Position numbers and translations under genes: made by a program
Assembly: GCA_024305745.1 (NCBI GenBank)
Contig: JAHRBS010000013.1
Location: 1,984,001 to 2,048,000 of the forward strand
Reading direction: 5' to 3'
DNA from: Polyporus tsugae
Taxonomy: Eukaryota; Basidiomycota; Agaricomycetes; Polyporales; Polyporaceae
Length of the DNA: 64,000 bases
The notes under the pieces: model-generated
The model's database searches: none
What the model saw: only the letters and a program-made list of their open reading frames with translations
Told to the model about the DNA's origin: nothing
Shown: piece after piece, positions 8,847 through 20,187 of the stretch
Layout of the letters: each line of letters opens with the position of its first letter
Position numbering within the stretch: position 1 is the first letter of the stretch

Positions 8847-10665
8847 TCAGTCCCCGCCCTTCCACGCATCCTCCCACCCCAACGCACTGCGGTCCCAGCC
8901 CCCCTCCTTCTGCCCATGCGCCACCCACCCAAGCGTGTCCATCACGACGCCCGCCGCCCTGGTGAACAGCGTACCGTCAACCTTCGCGATCCCTGGGTGC
9001 GTCTCCCGTCCCTCGGTGTCGAACGCGCCGATAACCTCCCCCGGCGGCGTCCGTCCGTACATGAGCGACGCGTAGTACAGCGCGCGGATTGCCTTCAGCG
9101 TATGCGCATCCGGCGCGTGGAGGACGTCCGCGACGACGTCCGGCCACGGGTTGTGGTCCTTGGCGTCCCGCGGGTCCCCAACGGCATCCGCGTGCGGCTC
9201 GGCCACCTTGCTGTTGGGCGGGCGCGGAAACTCAGTGTACGACATCGCGAGATCCGCATCGATCCGTGGTCGGCCGCGGATGGTCAGGTACATGAGGAGC
9301 ACCGGGGGGATCGCGCGGAGGAACGCTGCCTTCGACTCGGTGGTGGGGATGGCGTGGAGGAGCGACGGCACGAAGAGCGACGCGTTGAGCATGTGCATCA
9401 GGAAGAAGTCCAGGCGGGGCTTGCGGCCAGGCTTGCCGGAGCCGACGAGGAGGAGCGTCGTCGTCCACAACAGCTCTTCGATCTTCTCGTCGAACTCGGC
9501 CTGGCCGCGCGAGGCGTCGATCTGCCAGAGTGCGGAGAGGCGGCGGATCTCCGCTCCTCTGGTGCCGTCCGCGAGGGCGGATTTGAACCGGGCAGAGAGA
9601 AGGGCGTCGGGGTCGTATGGCATGACGGGCTTCATGATGTCAGAGTCGTACGCCTGGCGGAGGATGGAGAGCAGGGAATGTCCCTTGTGTGGTTGCCTAT
9701 GAGCAGTGTTCCCTGACTTGTAGTCGAGAGTCTTCAAAGGCGGGGGTGCGTTCCCTAAGTCAAAGACCTCCGAGTAGAATGCGTTATGGACTGCTGTCTG
9801 AGCCAATGCTGGAAATAATCAATAGGTACATCGCTCGACAACTGTATGGGGGGGGGGATTACCTTGGGCTACCATCGCGTCGCTCCCGAACTCCACACCG
9901 TACTGAAGAGAAACATATCACGTCAATATTGAGATTTGAGCAATAAGCACAACTGGCCTACCCCTGTCTGGATCAGCGGATGCACGCTGAAGTCGGTGGG
10001 AGTGAATAGATGCGCATAACGTAATATTTCGCAAACGACTTACGCTCCCCCGACGAATCTTAGCAGCATATAGGCCTCGTTCCCATTGGCAGCCTCCGAG
10101 AACACGTACTTCTGCAGCACGTCTCCCGCACCCAGCTCGGAAATCTTCTGCGTGAAGAAGTCGAGGTAGCTTGGGTAGGATCTGACCGCACACCAAATAA
10201 ACCACACTCCCCACGCGATGGAATAATAGCATAGACTCACCTTTCATCTCCAAGGAACCTCGTCCAGTTCTCAATAGTGATCATTTCATGTGTTGCCTCA
10301 ACCTTGCCGCTTCTCCTCTCCCAAGAGTTGATGTCCGACTGGGCCGGTGCGTCCTGATCGTATATCTTCTGCAGGAGCGCAGCGGGCGCCCCTAGGTCAT
10401 ATGCTGCCAGCACACTACATGCATGCCCCAGTCAGATCACAAAGCACAGAAGAGCACAGATGAAAACTACTCACTGGTGGCTGAGATGGTTGTGGAAGCC
10501 GACCCGGCCAAAGAAGCAATGGTGTGTCTCCCTGTCCTTCTCGAGGAGCCTCTCAGCGACAACCCTGCTCTCTGGCGTCGTCCCGGGCAAGTTCAGGATT
10601 CCCTGACGGATTGTGGGTGGCAGTTTTGGCGCAGTGACGGCGTTACGAATCATCCTAGGTAGCAT
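8847..10665 (-). CDS. Questin oxidase-like protein (DUF4243, AflY/GedK-type Baeyer-Villiger oxidase family)
   Basis: Exons: 10665-10475, 10414-10241, 10181-10044, 9986-9962 (25 bp), 9902-9863 (40 bp), 9808-8847, giving 509 aa. Family features are HHCFFGRVGFHNHLSHHV, AAYDLGAPAALLQKIYDQD, ENWTRFLGDERSYPSYLDFF, the VHPLIQTGYGVEF block spread over three small exons, and AVHNAFYSEVFDLG. The His-rich HHCFF and HNHLSHH segments are typical of questin-oxidase homologues. Characterised relatives cleave anthraquinone-type polyketides by Baeyer-Villiger chemistry, but basidiomycete members are mostly uncharacterised and no polyketide synthase lies here. It converges with URC4. The intron at 9809-9862 contains a C10 tract on the coding strand. 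A second Met four codons in (MIRN) could be the real start. Confidence 0.85.
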
Positions 10666-11029
10666 GCAAAGAGATTAGAGCCCAAATCAGCGAGGGACGT
10701 GAGCCAAACGTCGCATGCGTATTTGAATGGCGTACGACTACCAAAGCCCCCGCTTGGCTGAATAATTCACTGAATAATTGGGTCAGTCAGATGTTCCTCT
10801 CACGAGTGACGTCAGCGCGCAAGGTAGCCCATTTTGCGCCATGATCCGCCCGCGTCGCCAGTGGCCACTGCCGTTCAAAGGCTCAAGGGAACTTGTCGAG
10901 CAAGTGCGCGCGGAGTCATGAAGCACATATCGTACACTGCATATGAGCGTGCAAGAAGCACTGCGCCAGAGTCAGTCAGTTACATGCACCGGACTCGAAG
11001 ACAGCCAATTAAGTACGGCGGATCACAAA
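10666..11029. other. Intergenic between the questin oxidase-like gene and PRP2
   Basis: 364 bp serving as the questin oxidase-like promoter and the PRP2 3' side. No gene or clear element is visible. Confidence 0.5.
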
Positions 11030-14000
11030 TCACGACGACGGCCCTTCCCCTCTGCTCCCCAGCACCTTGGGCATCTTGCGGTCGCCCGTGGCGAGCTGCT
11101 CCAGGTCGGCGGCTTTGAAATAGTGTGGAGCGACTGCAAAGCGGAGTGGTGCGACAGTCAGCACGCCTAGATTCGATGAGGCAGCATTCATTCGATGAAT
11201 GACGTACCTTCCATGAGCCATGCGGGCTTGATCTCCATCACTTGCCGCATGTACGACTTGGAGGTCATGACGAGCTCGTAGTAGAGCACAGTCTTGATCG
11301 GAGGCGTGTGATTGAAGAGACTCGAAGAGGGGTGAGTGTACACAGTCTGGCTAGTTTTGAGTGTCCGGTACGAGTCTCCGCTCTTCTGCAGCTGCGCCTA
11401 CAAGGATACGAGGGATCAGAAATCTTGATGAGATGACAGAGACAGACGAAACCTACCGTATTGTAGAAGTATCCCGAAGTCAGCGCCTTCTGGATCGGGG
11501 TGATGTCGTTTGTGTTCGGACTGCTCTCCACGACGATCTCCACGCGTTCGCACAGGCCCGCGAGCTGGTCGCGGATGTCGCGAGCCCTGCTCAAGCTCTT
11601 GAACTGCAGGAACTGCTCGTAGCAGAACTGCTGCGAGTAGTTCGTCTCCGCCCACTGCTCCCACACGTTCAGCAGCGTGAAGTGGTCGCCGCCTGCGCGG
11701 ACGAAGTTCTGCCGCGCCTGGTCCGCGTGGAGCTTCTTGTCCTTGGGGCGGTAGAAGAGCGAAGACGACTCCTGGAGCAAGGAGATGATGGTGAGGACTT
11801 CGTCTGTGCACGAATACTGTTCGCTCGCGATGATCGCCTTCGACAACATGGGGTCCACAGGGAACTCGGCCATTCGGCGACCCAACTTCGTCAGCTCTCC
11901 TCTGTCGTTGAGCGCACCAAGCGCATACAACAACTCCAGAGCACGCATGAGCGTCTCGCCGGGCGGTGGGTCCATGAACTCGAACCCGATGAGGTCATTG
12001 ATACCCAAGGACTTGAGCAGCAAGACGACCATGCCCAGGTTCGTCCGCTGGATTTCCGGCACCGTGTTCTCTTCAAGCTCATTGGAGAACGCCCACTTGG
12101 TGTATAGCCTGAAGGCCTTGCCAGGACCGACACGACCGGCACGGCCTGCTCTTTGGTTGGCTGACGCACGAGAGCACTGTCGAGCAACAAGGCCATAAGT
12201 CACTGTCTTGACGCGCATATAGATCAGGGATGCTCACAGGAACTACTACTAGGGATGACATCCCCGTCCGCGGATTATATGAATTTTGCTTGACAAAACC
12301 GGGGTCGATGACGAAGACGACGCCGTCGATCGTGATAGACGTCTCGGCGATGTTAGTCGCAAGCACGACCTTGCGCGCGCCTTCCGGTGTGGGCTCGAAG
12401 ATCTTCGCCTGCATGTCGCTGGGGAGGTTGGCATAGATCGGACAGATAATGAGCTCCTTGATCTTGTTACCCAGTGCTCGCGCTGTCTCCTGCAGGTTCT
12501 CCTGGGCAGCTTCTATTTCATCCTGACCCTGTTGAGGCAGTTCTTAGGTCATCGACTTGTCGACAAAATATATTTTGGGACTCACTGTGAAGAAGACAAG
12601 GATGTCCCCATTAGGTTGCGTGGTGTGGATCTGGAACACGGTAGTGATCGCAGCGTGCAGATAGTTCGCCTCCGGTTGGGGAGTGTAATGGATGTCTACG
12701 GGGTATCTGCGTCCAGGAACTGCTCACAACATCAGCACGTGATCGCGCATATATCAGGCTTCAAACCCACCATAGAATACAGGCGCATCGTCGAAGTACT
12801 CCGAGAACTTTTCAGCGTCCATGGTGGCACTTGAGATGAGCAATCGAAGCTCAGGTCGGAATCGTGCAATATCCTATCCACAGACCAGGAAGATCAACAA
12901 CCTGCGAGAAACGCGTGAGAGCAGTCAAACACGCACCTTCACAAGAGCAAAGAGAATGTCCGTACTGAGTGTCCGCTCGTGCGCCTCATCGATGATCAGC
13001 GCCGAGTATCCTGCCAGGTCGGGCTCCGTCAAGAACTCTCGAAGCAGCATCCCATCGGTCATGTATTTGAGGACGGTCTTGTCGCTCGTGCAGTCCTCGA
13101 AACGAATCGAGTACCCGACCTCGTAGCCGACCTTCGTGCCCACCTCCTCCGCGACCCGGGCCGCGACAGACATTGCTGCAACACGACGGGGTTGCGTACA
13201 GCCGACCTTGAGACCACCTTGGGTATAGCCGGCCTCGTGAAGGTATTGCGGGAGCTGTGTCGTCTTCCCGGAGCCAGTCTCAGCTACAACAATAAGGACC
13301 TGATGCTCTTTGATGGCTTCGAGGAGTTGTTCGCGGTATTGGTAGATGGGCAAGGACTTGCGAGTCTCCTCGATGGTCTGGGCTGCGCACGTCGATTAGC
13401 CCAAAATCATGTGCGCGAGATATCAACGGTGCCCACCTCGCTTCTCTGCCTCGTCAATCTGCTGTTGCAATAACTTGTCTGCGGCACTCATCGTGTTCTC
13501 TCCGCCGAGAGTGGACTCCATGACGAACTTGATCGTCTGGCTTTCGTCAAAGACATACTCGTAGTCGTCCACGATCTCCGGTTTGTCCATCGCGCCAGTT
13601 TTGAACGTACTGTGCTTCGTCTGCGCGGATTCCCATTGGTCGACGTCCGTAGTGAATTGGTCGTCCTTTGGCTTCGCCTCCTCGTATCGCTTGTACAGAA
13701 CATTCTCCTTCTTCTTCTTGTCGATCTTGCCCTGCTCCGTGAAGTAGTCCTCCGGCAGCTGGTACCCCTCCCACTTGTCGTTGATCTTCAACCGCTCCTC
13801 GACCAGTCGCAGCAACTCCTTCTTCTTCTCTAACTCCCGTTGCTCCCTCTTCGTCATCTTCATCCCGTGGAACAGCGCCTCGTCGTCCGCGATTTCGCGC
13901 TTGAGCAGCTCGATCTGCTGAAGCTCGCGCTTTGTGAGATAATCCTGCCGCGACCGCTCGCGCAGGCCAGGCATCGCAAACGAACGAGCATCTGAGTCGT

Positions 14001-14891
14001 CCGCGAGTCGACGCCGCTCAGCTGCCTCTGCGGCGGCACCCCCGGCCTTCGACGACCGGTCCTCCACCACTTTCTTCGTCTTATCCTTGTCCCGTGTCCG
14101 AACCCGCTGCGCAAACTCGTCTCGCTCCCGCAAGTCCTCCAACCGCTCCCGTTCCCTCCGCACGTCCTCATCCTCGGGGATCTCCACGTCCATGTCGTCG
14201 TCCTCCGCACTCCGATCCCGCTCTCGCCTCGCCCCCTCGTTATAACCGTCCTGCCTTGGCCGCTTCCTCGCCTTCTCCTCCTCGTCGCTCTCCCACTCCC
14301 TCGTGTCCCCCTCCCTTTTCCGCAGATGTCGCTCCTTTTTCTCTTTCCTGTCCTTGTCCTTATCCTTATCCTTGCCCTTCTTGCCCGCGCCCCTCGACCC
14401 ACCGACCTCCACCGCACCGGCGTCGTCCTCGTCAAGTAGGAAGCCGAACTTCTGCGCGTAGAGGGCCTTAGTCTCCTGCTCGGCCTGTTTTCGCGAGGCG
14501 TCCGACGCCTTCTTGTGCTTGTGCTTGCGCGGGGCGCGCGAGAAGACCTCCTGGGCAAACTGGTGTGCGTCGGGCGTATCCGGCAGGCCGGAGCCGTGGA
14601 GCGAGGAGAAGAAAGCGTCGGCGGTCTTAGACGATGACGCTGTGACGATGAGGCGTATGGCAGTGGCGAGAACGGTCGTAAAACCGTATAACAGAGAGAC
14701 TTTAGTTAGTTGATGGACAAGAAATGGGGTTTGGCAATGCACTCACCCGACGCTACGACGTAGTCCACAATGCTTCGGTCTGCGAGTCCGAAGAACTGCA
14801 AAACAATATGAGTTACGGCAGTGGAGAAGTAAGCGAAATAAGTGCATACCCGGAGAGCATTGTCGCTGATGTACCGTTCGAGATCGGACAT
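11030..14891 (-). CDS. PRP2: Pre-mRNA-splicing DEAH-box ATP-dependent RNA helicase Prp2 (DHX16 / Cdc28 type)
   Basis: Exons: 14891-14850, 14795-14747, 14639-13437, 13382-12937, 12873-12771, 12719-12586, 12528-12238, 12176-11457, 11397-11208, 11133-11030; 1093 aa. The N-terminus ([14 protein letters not shown], then [16 protein letters not shown]) matches the DHX16 family, which favours Prp2 over Prp16/22/43. A charged Lys/Arg/Glu low-complexity region follows. Helicase motifs are [17 protein letters not shown] (I), TQPRRVAA (Ia), DEAH (II), [10 protein letters not shown] (III), TNIAETSIT (V) and [12 protein letters not shown] (VI), then the HA2/OB-fold C-terminus ending [22 protein letters not shown]. 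It remodels the spliceosome before the first catalytic step in the nucleus. The second intron (107 bp) is the longest in the gene. Confidence 0.96.
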
Positions 14892-15048
14892 GAAGGTTGT
14901 GGCAAGAGAAGGGAGATGGACACGGCGGTCCTAGCCAAGTTCCTCCACTGTCGCATCCCGGACCCGCCACTGGTCATCAGGCGTCTATGTTGCCTAATCT
15001 GACAGCATTGGCGTCTAAGTTAATAACATTGCTGATATGACCGGTGTT

Positions 15049-15112
15049 CATCAAGCCTTTCCGTATGGTTTCTTCCTTGCCTTCCAATACCGCAACCTCG
15101 TTCCAATTCTCC
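15049..15112 (+). pseudogene. Relic fragment of an epoxide hydrolase-like gene
   Basis: Translated, this short stretch reads AFPYGFFLAFQYRNLVPIL, which parallels HGFPSSSFQFRNLIPIL of the intact hydrolase 800 bp downstream. At DNA level, 15081-15112 matches 15997-16028 at most positions. No start, splice sites or further domain remain, so it looks like the remains of a tandem duplicate. Confidence 0.55.
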
Positions 15113-15792
15113 CCCATTGTCCCCTCAAAAGTCTCACCACTGACCCTCATAGTTTTTCGTTGACGAAAGTGCGCAAGGCGCTTAACAACAACGATTCTAC
15201 AGTCACTGCAAGTTCAACCAGAGACAAGGTTCGCTCTTTGTACAATCGCACATGATGCTCTTATAGGTGGGAGGCAAGGATTGGGCATCATTTTATCCCT
15301 GTTTAAATATCGATAATTGTGTCACAGACTTACGCGCCAATCGTCCAGGTCCATTCAGGCAATCGTGACCCCAGACATTCTCAACGCACCGACAATGCAT
15401 ACAACAGATGGTCCGGGCGGTGTGGGCCGACCCGACCCAGGTGTGTAGTATGTCAGGAATTCTCCTGCAGATTTCATCGCCGTGCGCGGGCCTCGGCGTT
15501 GTGGCCGAGCCCGTCTCTGCTCCCCCGAGTGGTTAGTGGTCGTCGTCACCACGTATGCCCATATTGAACACCCTCGGATACTGTCACCCACCATGCCCGA
15601 AGCGAACGTGCAACCAACTGTCGATTTTTCGGAAACGACGTCCGAAATCGAACCCTCCCAGTCCCTCCGCCCCTCATCCCGAGCTTAGTCAGTTCCCCTA
15701 AGCTTCAGGGTGGCCGTCACCAATGGGCTAATGGGGTACTCTATTACGCATGGTGGAACCCCCTACTGAGTATCTGTCTCAACATGCGGTCG

Positions 15793-15799
15793 TATATAG
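15793..15799 (+). promoter_or_regulatory. TATA box of the alpha/beta hydrolase gene
   Basis: TATATAG, about 55-60 bp before the ATG at 15854, with pyrimidine-rich DNA in between. Confidence 0.55.
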
Positions 15800-15853
15800 G
15801 GACACAAAGTGTTCACCAATCCCACCCTACCCATCCAAAGTTCCACCATCAAC

Positions 15854-16911
15854 ATGGCACATCCCACCCAAGTGAAGACAGTTACAGTCGATAACAGCGT
15901 CGAAGTCTTCTACCGCGAAGCCGCCCCCACCGCAGCGAGGGACGTTTCCGCTTCCCCCGTCATCGTCCTCCTCCACGGCTTCCCCTCGTCCTCGTTCCAA
16001 TTCCGCAACCTCATCCCGATTCTCGCGACCAAATACCGCGTCGTGGCGCCCGACCTCCCCGGGTACGGCTTCACGGTCGTGCCTGAGGTATGCAAGTACC
16101 AGTACACCTTCGAGTCGATCACGAACACCATCGCCGGGTTCCTGGACGCGCTTGGAATAAAGGAGTTCTCGGTCTACGCATTCGACTACGGCGCGCCCAC
16201 GGCGTGGAGGTACGTGGTTTGCTCAACAGTATACGTGCGTCGACTGACTAGAGACGACTCGGTGTCCAGGCTCGCACTCCAACGTCCCAAGGCGATAACC
16301 GCGATCATCAGCCAGAACGGTAACGCGTACGAGGAAGGGCTCGGCGGGGAATTCTGGGCTCCAGTGAAGAAGCTGTGGGAGAACCCGTCCAAGGAGAACT
16401 TCGCGGCTTTGGAGAAGGTCACCAGTCTCGGGGTCACCAAGTGGCAGGTACGCACATCCTCATTTCTCAACGGAGTTTGGCTCAGCCCGCCCTTGTAGTA
16501 CGAGCATGGCTCTCCGAACGCGTTGGCGATCCCTCAGGAGACGTATCATCTCGACTACTACCTCATGACGCGTCCCGGCAACGCCAAGATCCAGGCCGAC
16601 CTCCTGATGGATTACCGGAACAACGTGAAGATGTATCCCGAGTTCCAGAAGTATTTCCGCGAGTACAAGCCGCCACTCCTTGCGGTGTGGGGCAAGAACG
16701 ATGCGATATTCGTCCCCCCTGGCGCGGAGGCGTTCAAGAGGGACAACCCGAACGCGACGGTCAAGTTCGTCGATGACGGGCACTTCGCTTTGTACGCGCA
16801 ATTCCTGTCCGTCAAGTTGAGGCCAAGGCTAATTACGCTTAACATAGGGAAAGCGCAGTTGAAAAGATAGGGCACGACATCCTGGAGTTCCTACAGGAAC
16901 ACCGGATTTAA
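15854..16911 (+). CDS. Alpha/beta hydrolase, epoxide hydrolase / haloalkane dehalogenase-like
   Basis: Exons: 15854-16209, 16270-16447, 16499-16791, 16848-16911; 296 aa. The ATG has the context AACATGGCA; a GTG further upstream is not needed. The oxyanion-hole motif is LLHGFPSSSFQFRNLIP, followed by VVAPDLPGYGFT. The nucleophile elbow reads FDYGAP, so the nucleophile is Asp, as in epoxide hydrolases and dehalogenases rather than esterases. The catalytic His lies in DDGHFALES, which is only complete after splicing at 16791/16848. The cap region contains two Tyr-rich helices. Substrates cannot be predicted; fungal relatives are soluble and often act on small epoxides or xenobiotics. A relic of a related gene lies upstream. 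Confidence 0.88.
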
Positions 16912-17580
16912 GCGGGGGTGTGGAACAAGCGTGCTAGTACTGAGCGAACTTATGTAACCAGGAATCGTAGTGCGGCCTGATGAGGTGAAGCACCCATCGG
17001 GGAAGCGTTTTCTGACCACCATGTGAGAATGCATAGAGGCGCGATGGACGTAATACGGGGAGGGCAGATGAGAGAACAGGTTTCAAGTCAGCGACAGTGG
17101 CAGGAGATCTAGACGCGTAGGGACGCGTCGTGGGGGAGGCACATGACCGCGTTGCTGCCTCGTGCGGGGCATGAGTTGAACTGGAGACGGGCGTCTAGCA
17201 AAGTCCAACAAAGGTCGCGTCCTTCTCCCCGCAGCCCATCTTGGTCCTTCCCAGCCTGTATATTCTTACTTACAGTAAGTCTTGTCCACCCCTTCTTCAA
17301 CCATCCTCGGCAACCACCGCTCCAGCCCTCCCCGCAAGTGCAACCTCCGAGTCCGTCACCCCTCGGTTCGTTCAATCTGTCTCCACCTCCCCTCCAACGC
17401 GTGGTTGTTGAACAATTTGCACAGATTCTTGCGCGTATCGGAAGCACGCCCCCAATAGACGAAAGGTTTGTCTTGTCATACTGCTTGTACGTACTGCCCA
17501 TCGTTGCCGGTGGCATCAACTCACTGGACCTTTTCCAGTAGCACCGAAGACGCTGACCACTCCACCACCTTCACCTCCGC
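16912..17580. other. Intergenic and 5' leader of MPS1
   Basis: 669 bp. It is pyrimidine-rich from about 17220 to 17580, fitting a promoter and 5' untranslated region. No other gene is seen. Confidence 0.5.
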
Positions 17581-20187
17581 ATGTTTACCAGCTCCTATAC
17601 GCTCGTAGAAGGACGTACATCTTCGCCCGGTACGCCTTCTCATTCACCCCCTCCATCAAGCGATGGCCCCACCAAGTTCCAAGTCTCCCCCGCCAACTCG
17701 GACGACTCCTCCATCGCTTGCGACCTCTCCGATCTCTCCTTCAACTACGAACGCAATTCCCGCGGCGAGATAGTCCGCGTCTCCAAAGGCTCCTCCAAAT
17801 CATCCACCCCTCCCACGCCCTCCGACTCTCCACCCAAACCGCCCTCCCCCATCCTCGGCCCCACCAACTACGCCCGCCCACCAGCGCTCGCCCGCTCGGA
17901 GTCCCTTCCACAAGAGTCATTCTACCCCCGCCAACTCCAACGTACCACCTCAGGCTCGCTCTCGATCACCCCCGCAGGGACGTCGCGCGGCTTCTCGACC
18001 CTCGCAGCCACAAACGCGGGTACCGGCCGCAAAGTCGGCGGCCCCCGCCGCGTACGGGTCGAGGACCTCCCCGACGGCGACTCCCAGCCCAAGCCCAACG
18101 CCCAAACCGCAGCCGGCAGCACCGTCGAGGAGAAGGAGAACCAGCGCGCGCGCGTCATCCGTCCTGCGCGGTCGATGGGCAAGGCGATGGCGTTCGAGCG
18201 CATCGCGGAGGCAGGTGAGGACCACGAGCTCCCTCCCGCCAACCTACAGCACCCCGCGGCCACACATCAGGCCATCCGACCCCGAAGATCCGCTAGTCTC
18301 AGCGATGCCCCGCCGCCTATCGACCCCCTTCCAGAGCGTCCCATCATCGGCCTCGGACGGCCGGGGACGGCGTTAGGTGCGAGGCGGGTGACGCTCGAGG
18401 AGAAGCTGCAGCAGGAACGGAAGATCGCCCTCGAGGAGGGGTACGCGAACGCGCGGCGCGAAGCGGAGGAGGCGGCAGGTGCGTGTGAATCCATGCTGAT
18501 CGATGCTCTGTGACTGACAGCGGCGCCGTTCGCAGCTCGCGCGCAGGGCCAGGGTTACGTGCCTGCCCCCTCTCCCACACACGTCGCACACCCACACCTC
18601 CGGCACCAGCGCAAGGACTCGGACACGATGCGGGGCGGGGCGGGCTCGCCGACCGCCGTCGAGGTCTCGCGCAGTCGGCGGAGCCCGACGGCGATGGACC
18701 CGCAGGCACACAAGCAGGCGCACTGGGAAGAGAGCGAGCTCCAGCAGCCTCCTTTACAGCCGACGAAACCCGCGCCACCGCCGCCGCTTGCATCGATGCC
18801 GAGCCAGGGCGGGTCACGGACGATCGTCGTCAACAAGAAGGGGTACTCGCGGCTGGACATGCTGGGGAAGGGCGGGTCGTCGCGCGTATTCCGGGTGATG
18901 ACGCACAACCACGAGATCTTTGCGCTGAAGCGCGTCGCGCTGGACAAGCTCGACGCGGAGACAATGAACGGATACATGAACGAGATCGCCCTCCTGAAGC
19001 GGCTCGAGGGCAACCAGCGCATCATCCGCTTGTACGACAGCGAGGTCAAGCAGGGCAGCGGCGGCGGGAAGGGCGCGCTGTTGCTCGTCATGGAGTGCGG
19101 CGAGATTGACCTCGCGAAGCTCCTGCAGGAGCAGCAGAAGGAGCCCATGGATCCAGTATGGGTCGCGTATTACTGGAAGCAGGTGAGTCCTGCGTCATCT
19201 TACGGCACAGTCACGCCGACGGTACTGGGGCTCAACTTCGTGCCGGACAGATGCTGCAGGCGGTCCATGTCATCCACGAGGAGAAGATCGTCCACTCAGA
19301 CCTCAAGCCCGCCAACTTCGTTCTCGTCAAGGGCCAGCTGAAGCTCATCGACTTCGGGATCGCGAACGCCATCGCGAACGACACGACGAACATCCAGCGC
19401 GACCACCAGATCGGGACGGTCAACTACATGTCGCCCGAGGCGATCGAGCTCCCGGAGGGCATGCGCCGCCTCAAGGTCGGCCGCCCGTCGGACGTGTGGT
19501 CGCTCGGGTGCATCCTCTACCAGATGGTGTACGGGCAGCCGCCCTTCCAGGCGTTCGCCGTGTACCAGAAGCTCAAGGTCATCCCGGACGAGAGCCACGT
19601 CATCGAGTTCCCCGAGTACGCCGTGCCCGTCGCGCAGCGGAAGAAGGACGCGCCCCCGACCGGGTCCCCGCTGCAGAAGCTCGACCACCTGAAGGTGCGC
19701 GTGCCGCAGAGCATCATCAACACGATGAAGAGCTGTCTGGTGCGGAATCCGAAGGCGCGGGTGACCATCCCGGAGCTGCTGCAGCAAAACTGGCTTGAGC
19801 GTGAGTGGATGGAGTGCTGTTTCTGGGATGTGGGCGACGTGTCTTATGTTTTTACTGCGTTCTTCTCTAGCCGAACCGTGCCCGCCCCCAACTCCACCTC
19901 CTCCCCCGCCATCGCAGTTTCCTGAGCTGGAGCTCCGGCATGACGAGACGATCATCAACCCTCACTATATGCGGCAGTTGCTCATGTACGGCTTGAAGAT
20001 GGGTCATGATGGCGGGCTCAACAGCTGGAGTGACGAGCGCATGGCGGCAGAAGCTGAGGTTCGCACGGTTCGTTGAGCTTCGTCTGGAATCGGCTGACAC
20101 CATCTCTCGTAGCGGCTTGTGAGCGAGCTGAAGAACATCAACCGAGACGCCGCGCTAGCGGCGTCGATGAGTCGCCAGTTATCGTGA
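17581..20187 (+). CDS. MPS1: Mps1/TTK/Mph1 dual-specificity protein kinase
   Basis: Exons: 17581-18478, 18536-19182, 19251-19800, 19871-20058, 20113-20187; 785 aa. The N-terminal 400 residues are disordered and Ser/Pro-rich with an [17 protein letters not shown] coiled segment. The kinase domain starts at [18 protein letters not shown], with IFALKRV (Lys of VAIK), [14 protein letters not shown] (catalytic loop), [10 protein letters not shown] and the Mps1-specific activation loop [20 protein letters not shown], followed by [17 protein letters not shown] proline run and a short C-terminal tail follow. Mps1 acts at kinetochores in the spindle assembly checkpoint and in spindle pole duplication. 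The activation-loop signature separates it from other kinases. The Dad1 gene elsewhere in the window is another kinetochore component but is not linked to it. Confidence 0.95.

Larger units (their letters stand above)
14892..15853. other. Intergenic with a decayed hydrolase fragment
   Basis: This is upstream DNA for the divergent PRP2 and alpha/beta hydrolase genes. It contains a short relic similar to the hydrolase (15049-15112, separate entry) and a TATA box near 15793. Nothing else is recognised. Confidence 0.5.

Noticed and set aside
9581..9600. GGTTCAAATCC-type B-box on the minus strand
   Set aside because: Inside a conserved coding exon of the questin oxidase-like gene and without stem pairing.
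8916..9716. 266-codon plus-strand ORF
   Set aside because: Mirror of the last exon of the questin oxidase-like gene; no family resemblance.
11361..12107. 248-codon plus-strand ORF
   Set aside because: Antisense to the helicase C-terminal domain of Prp2.
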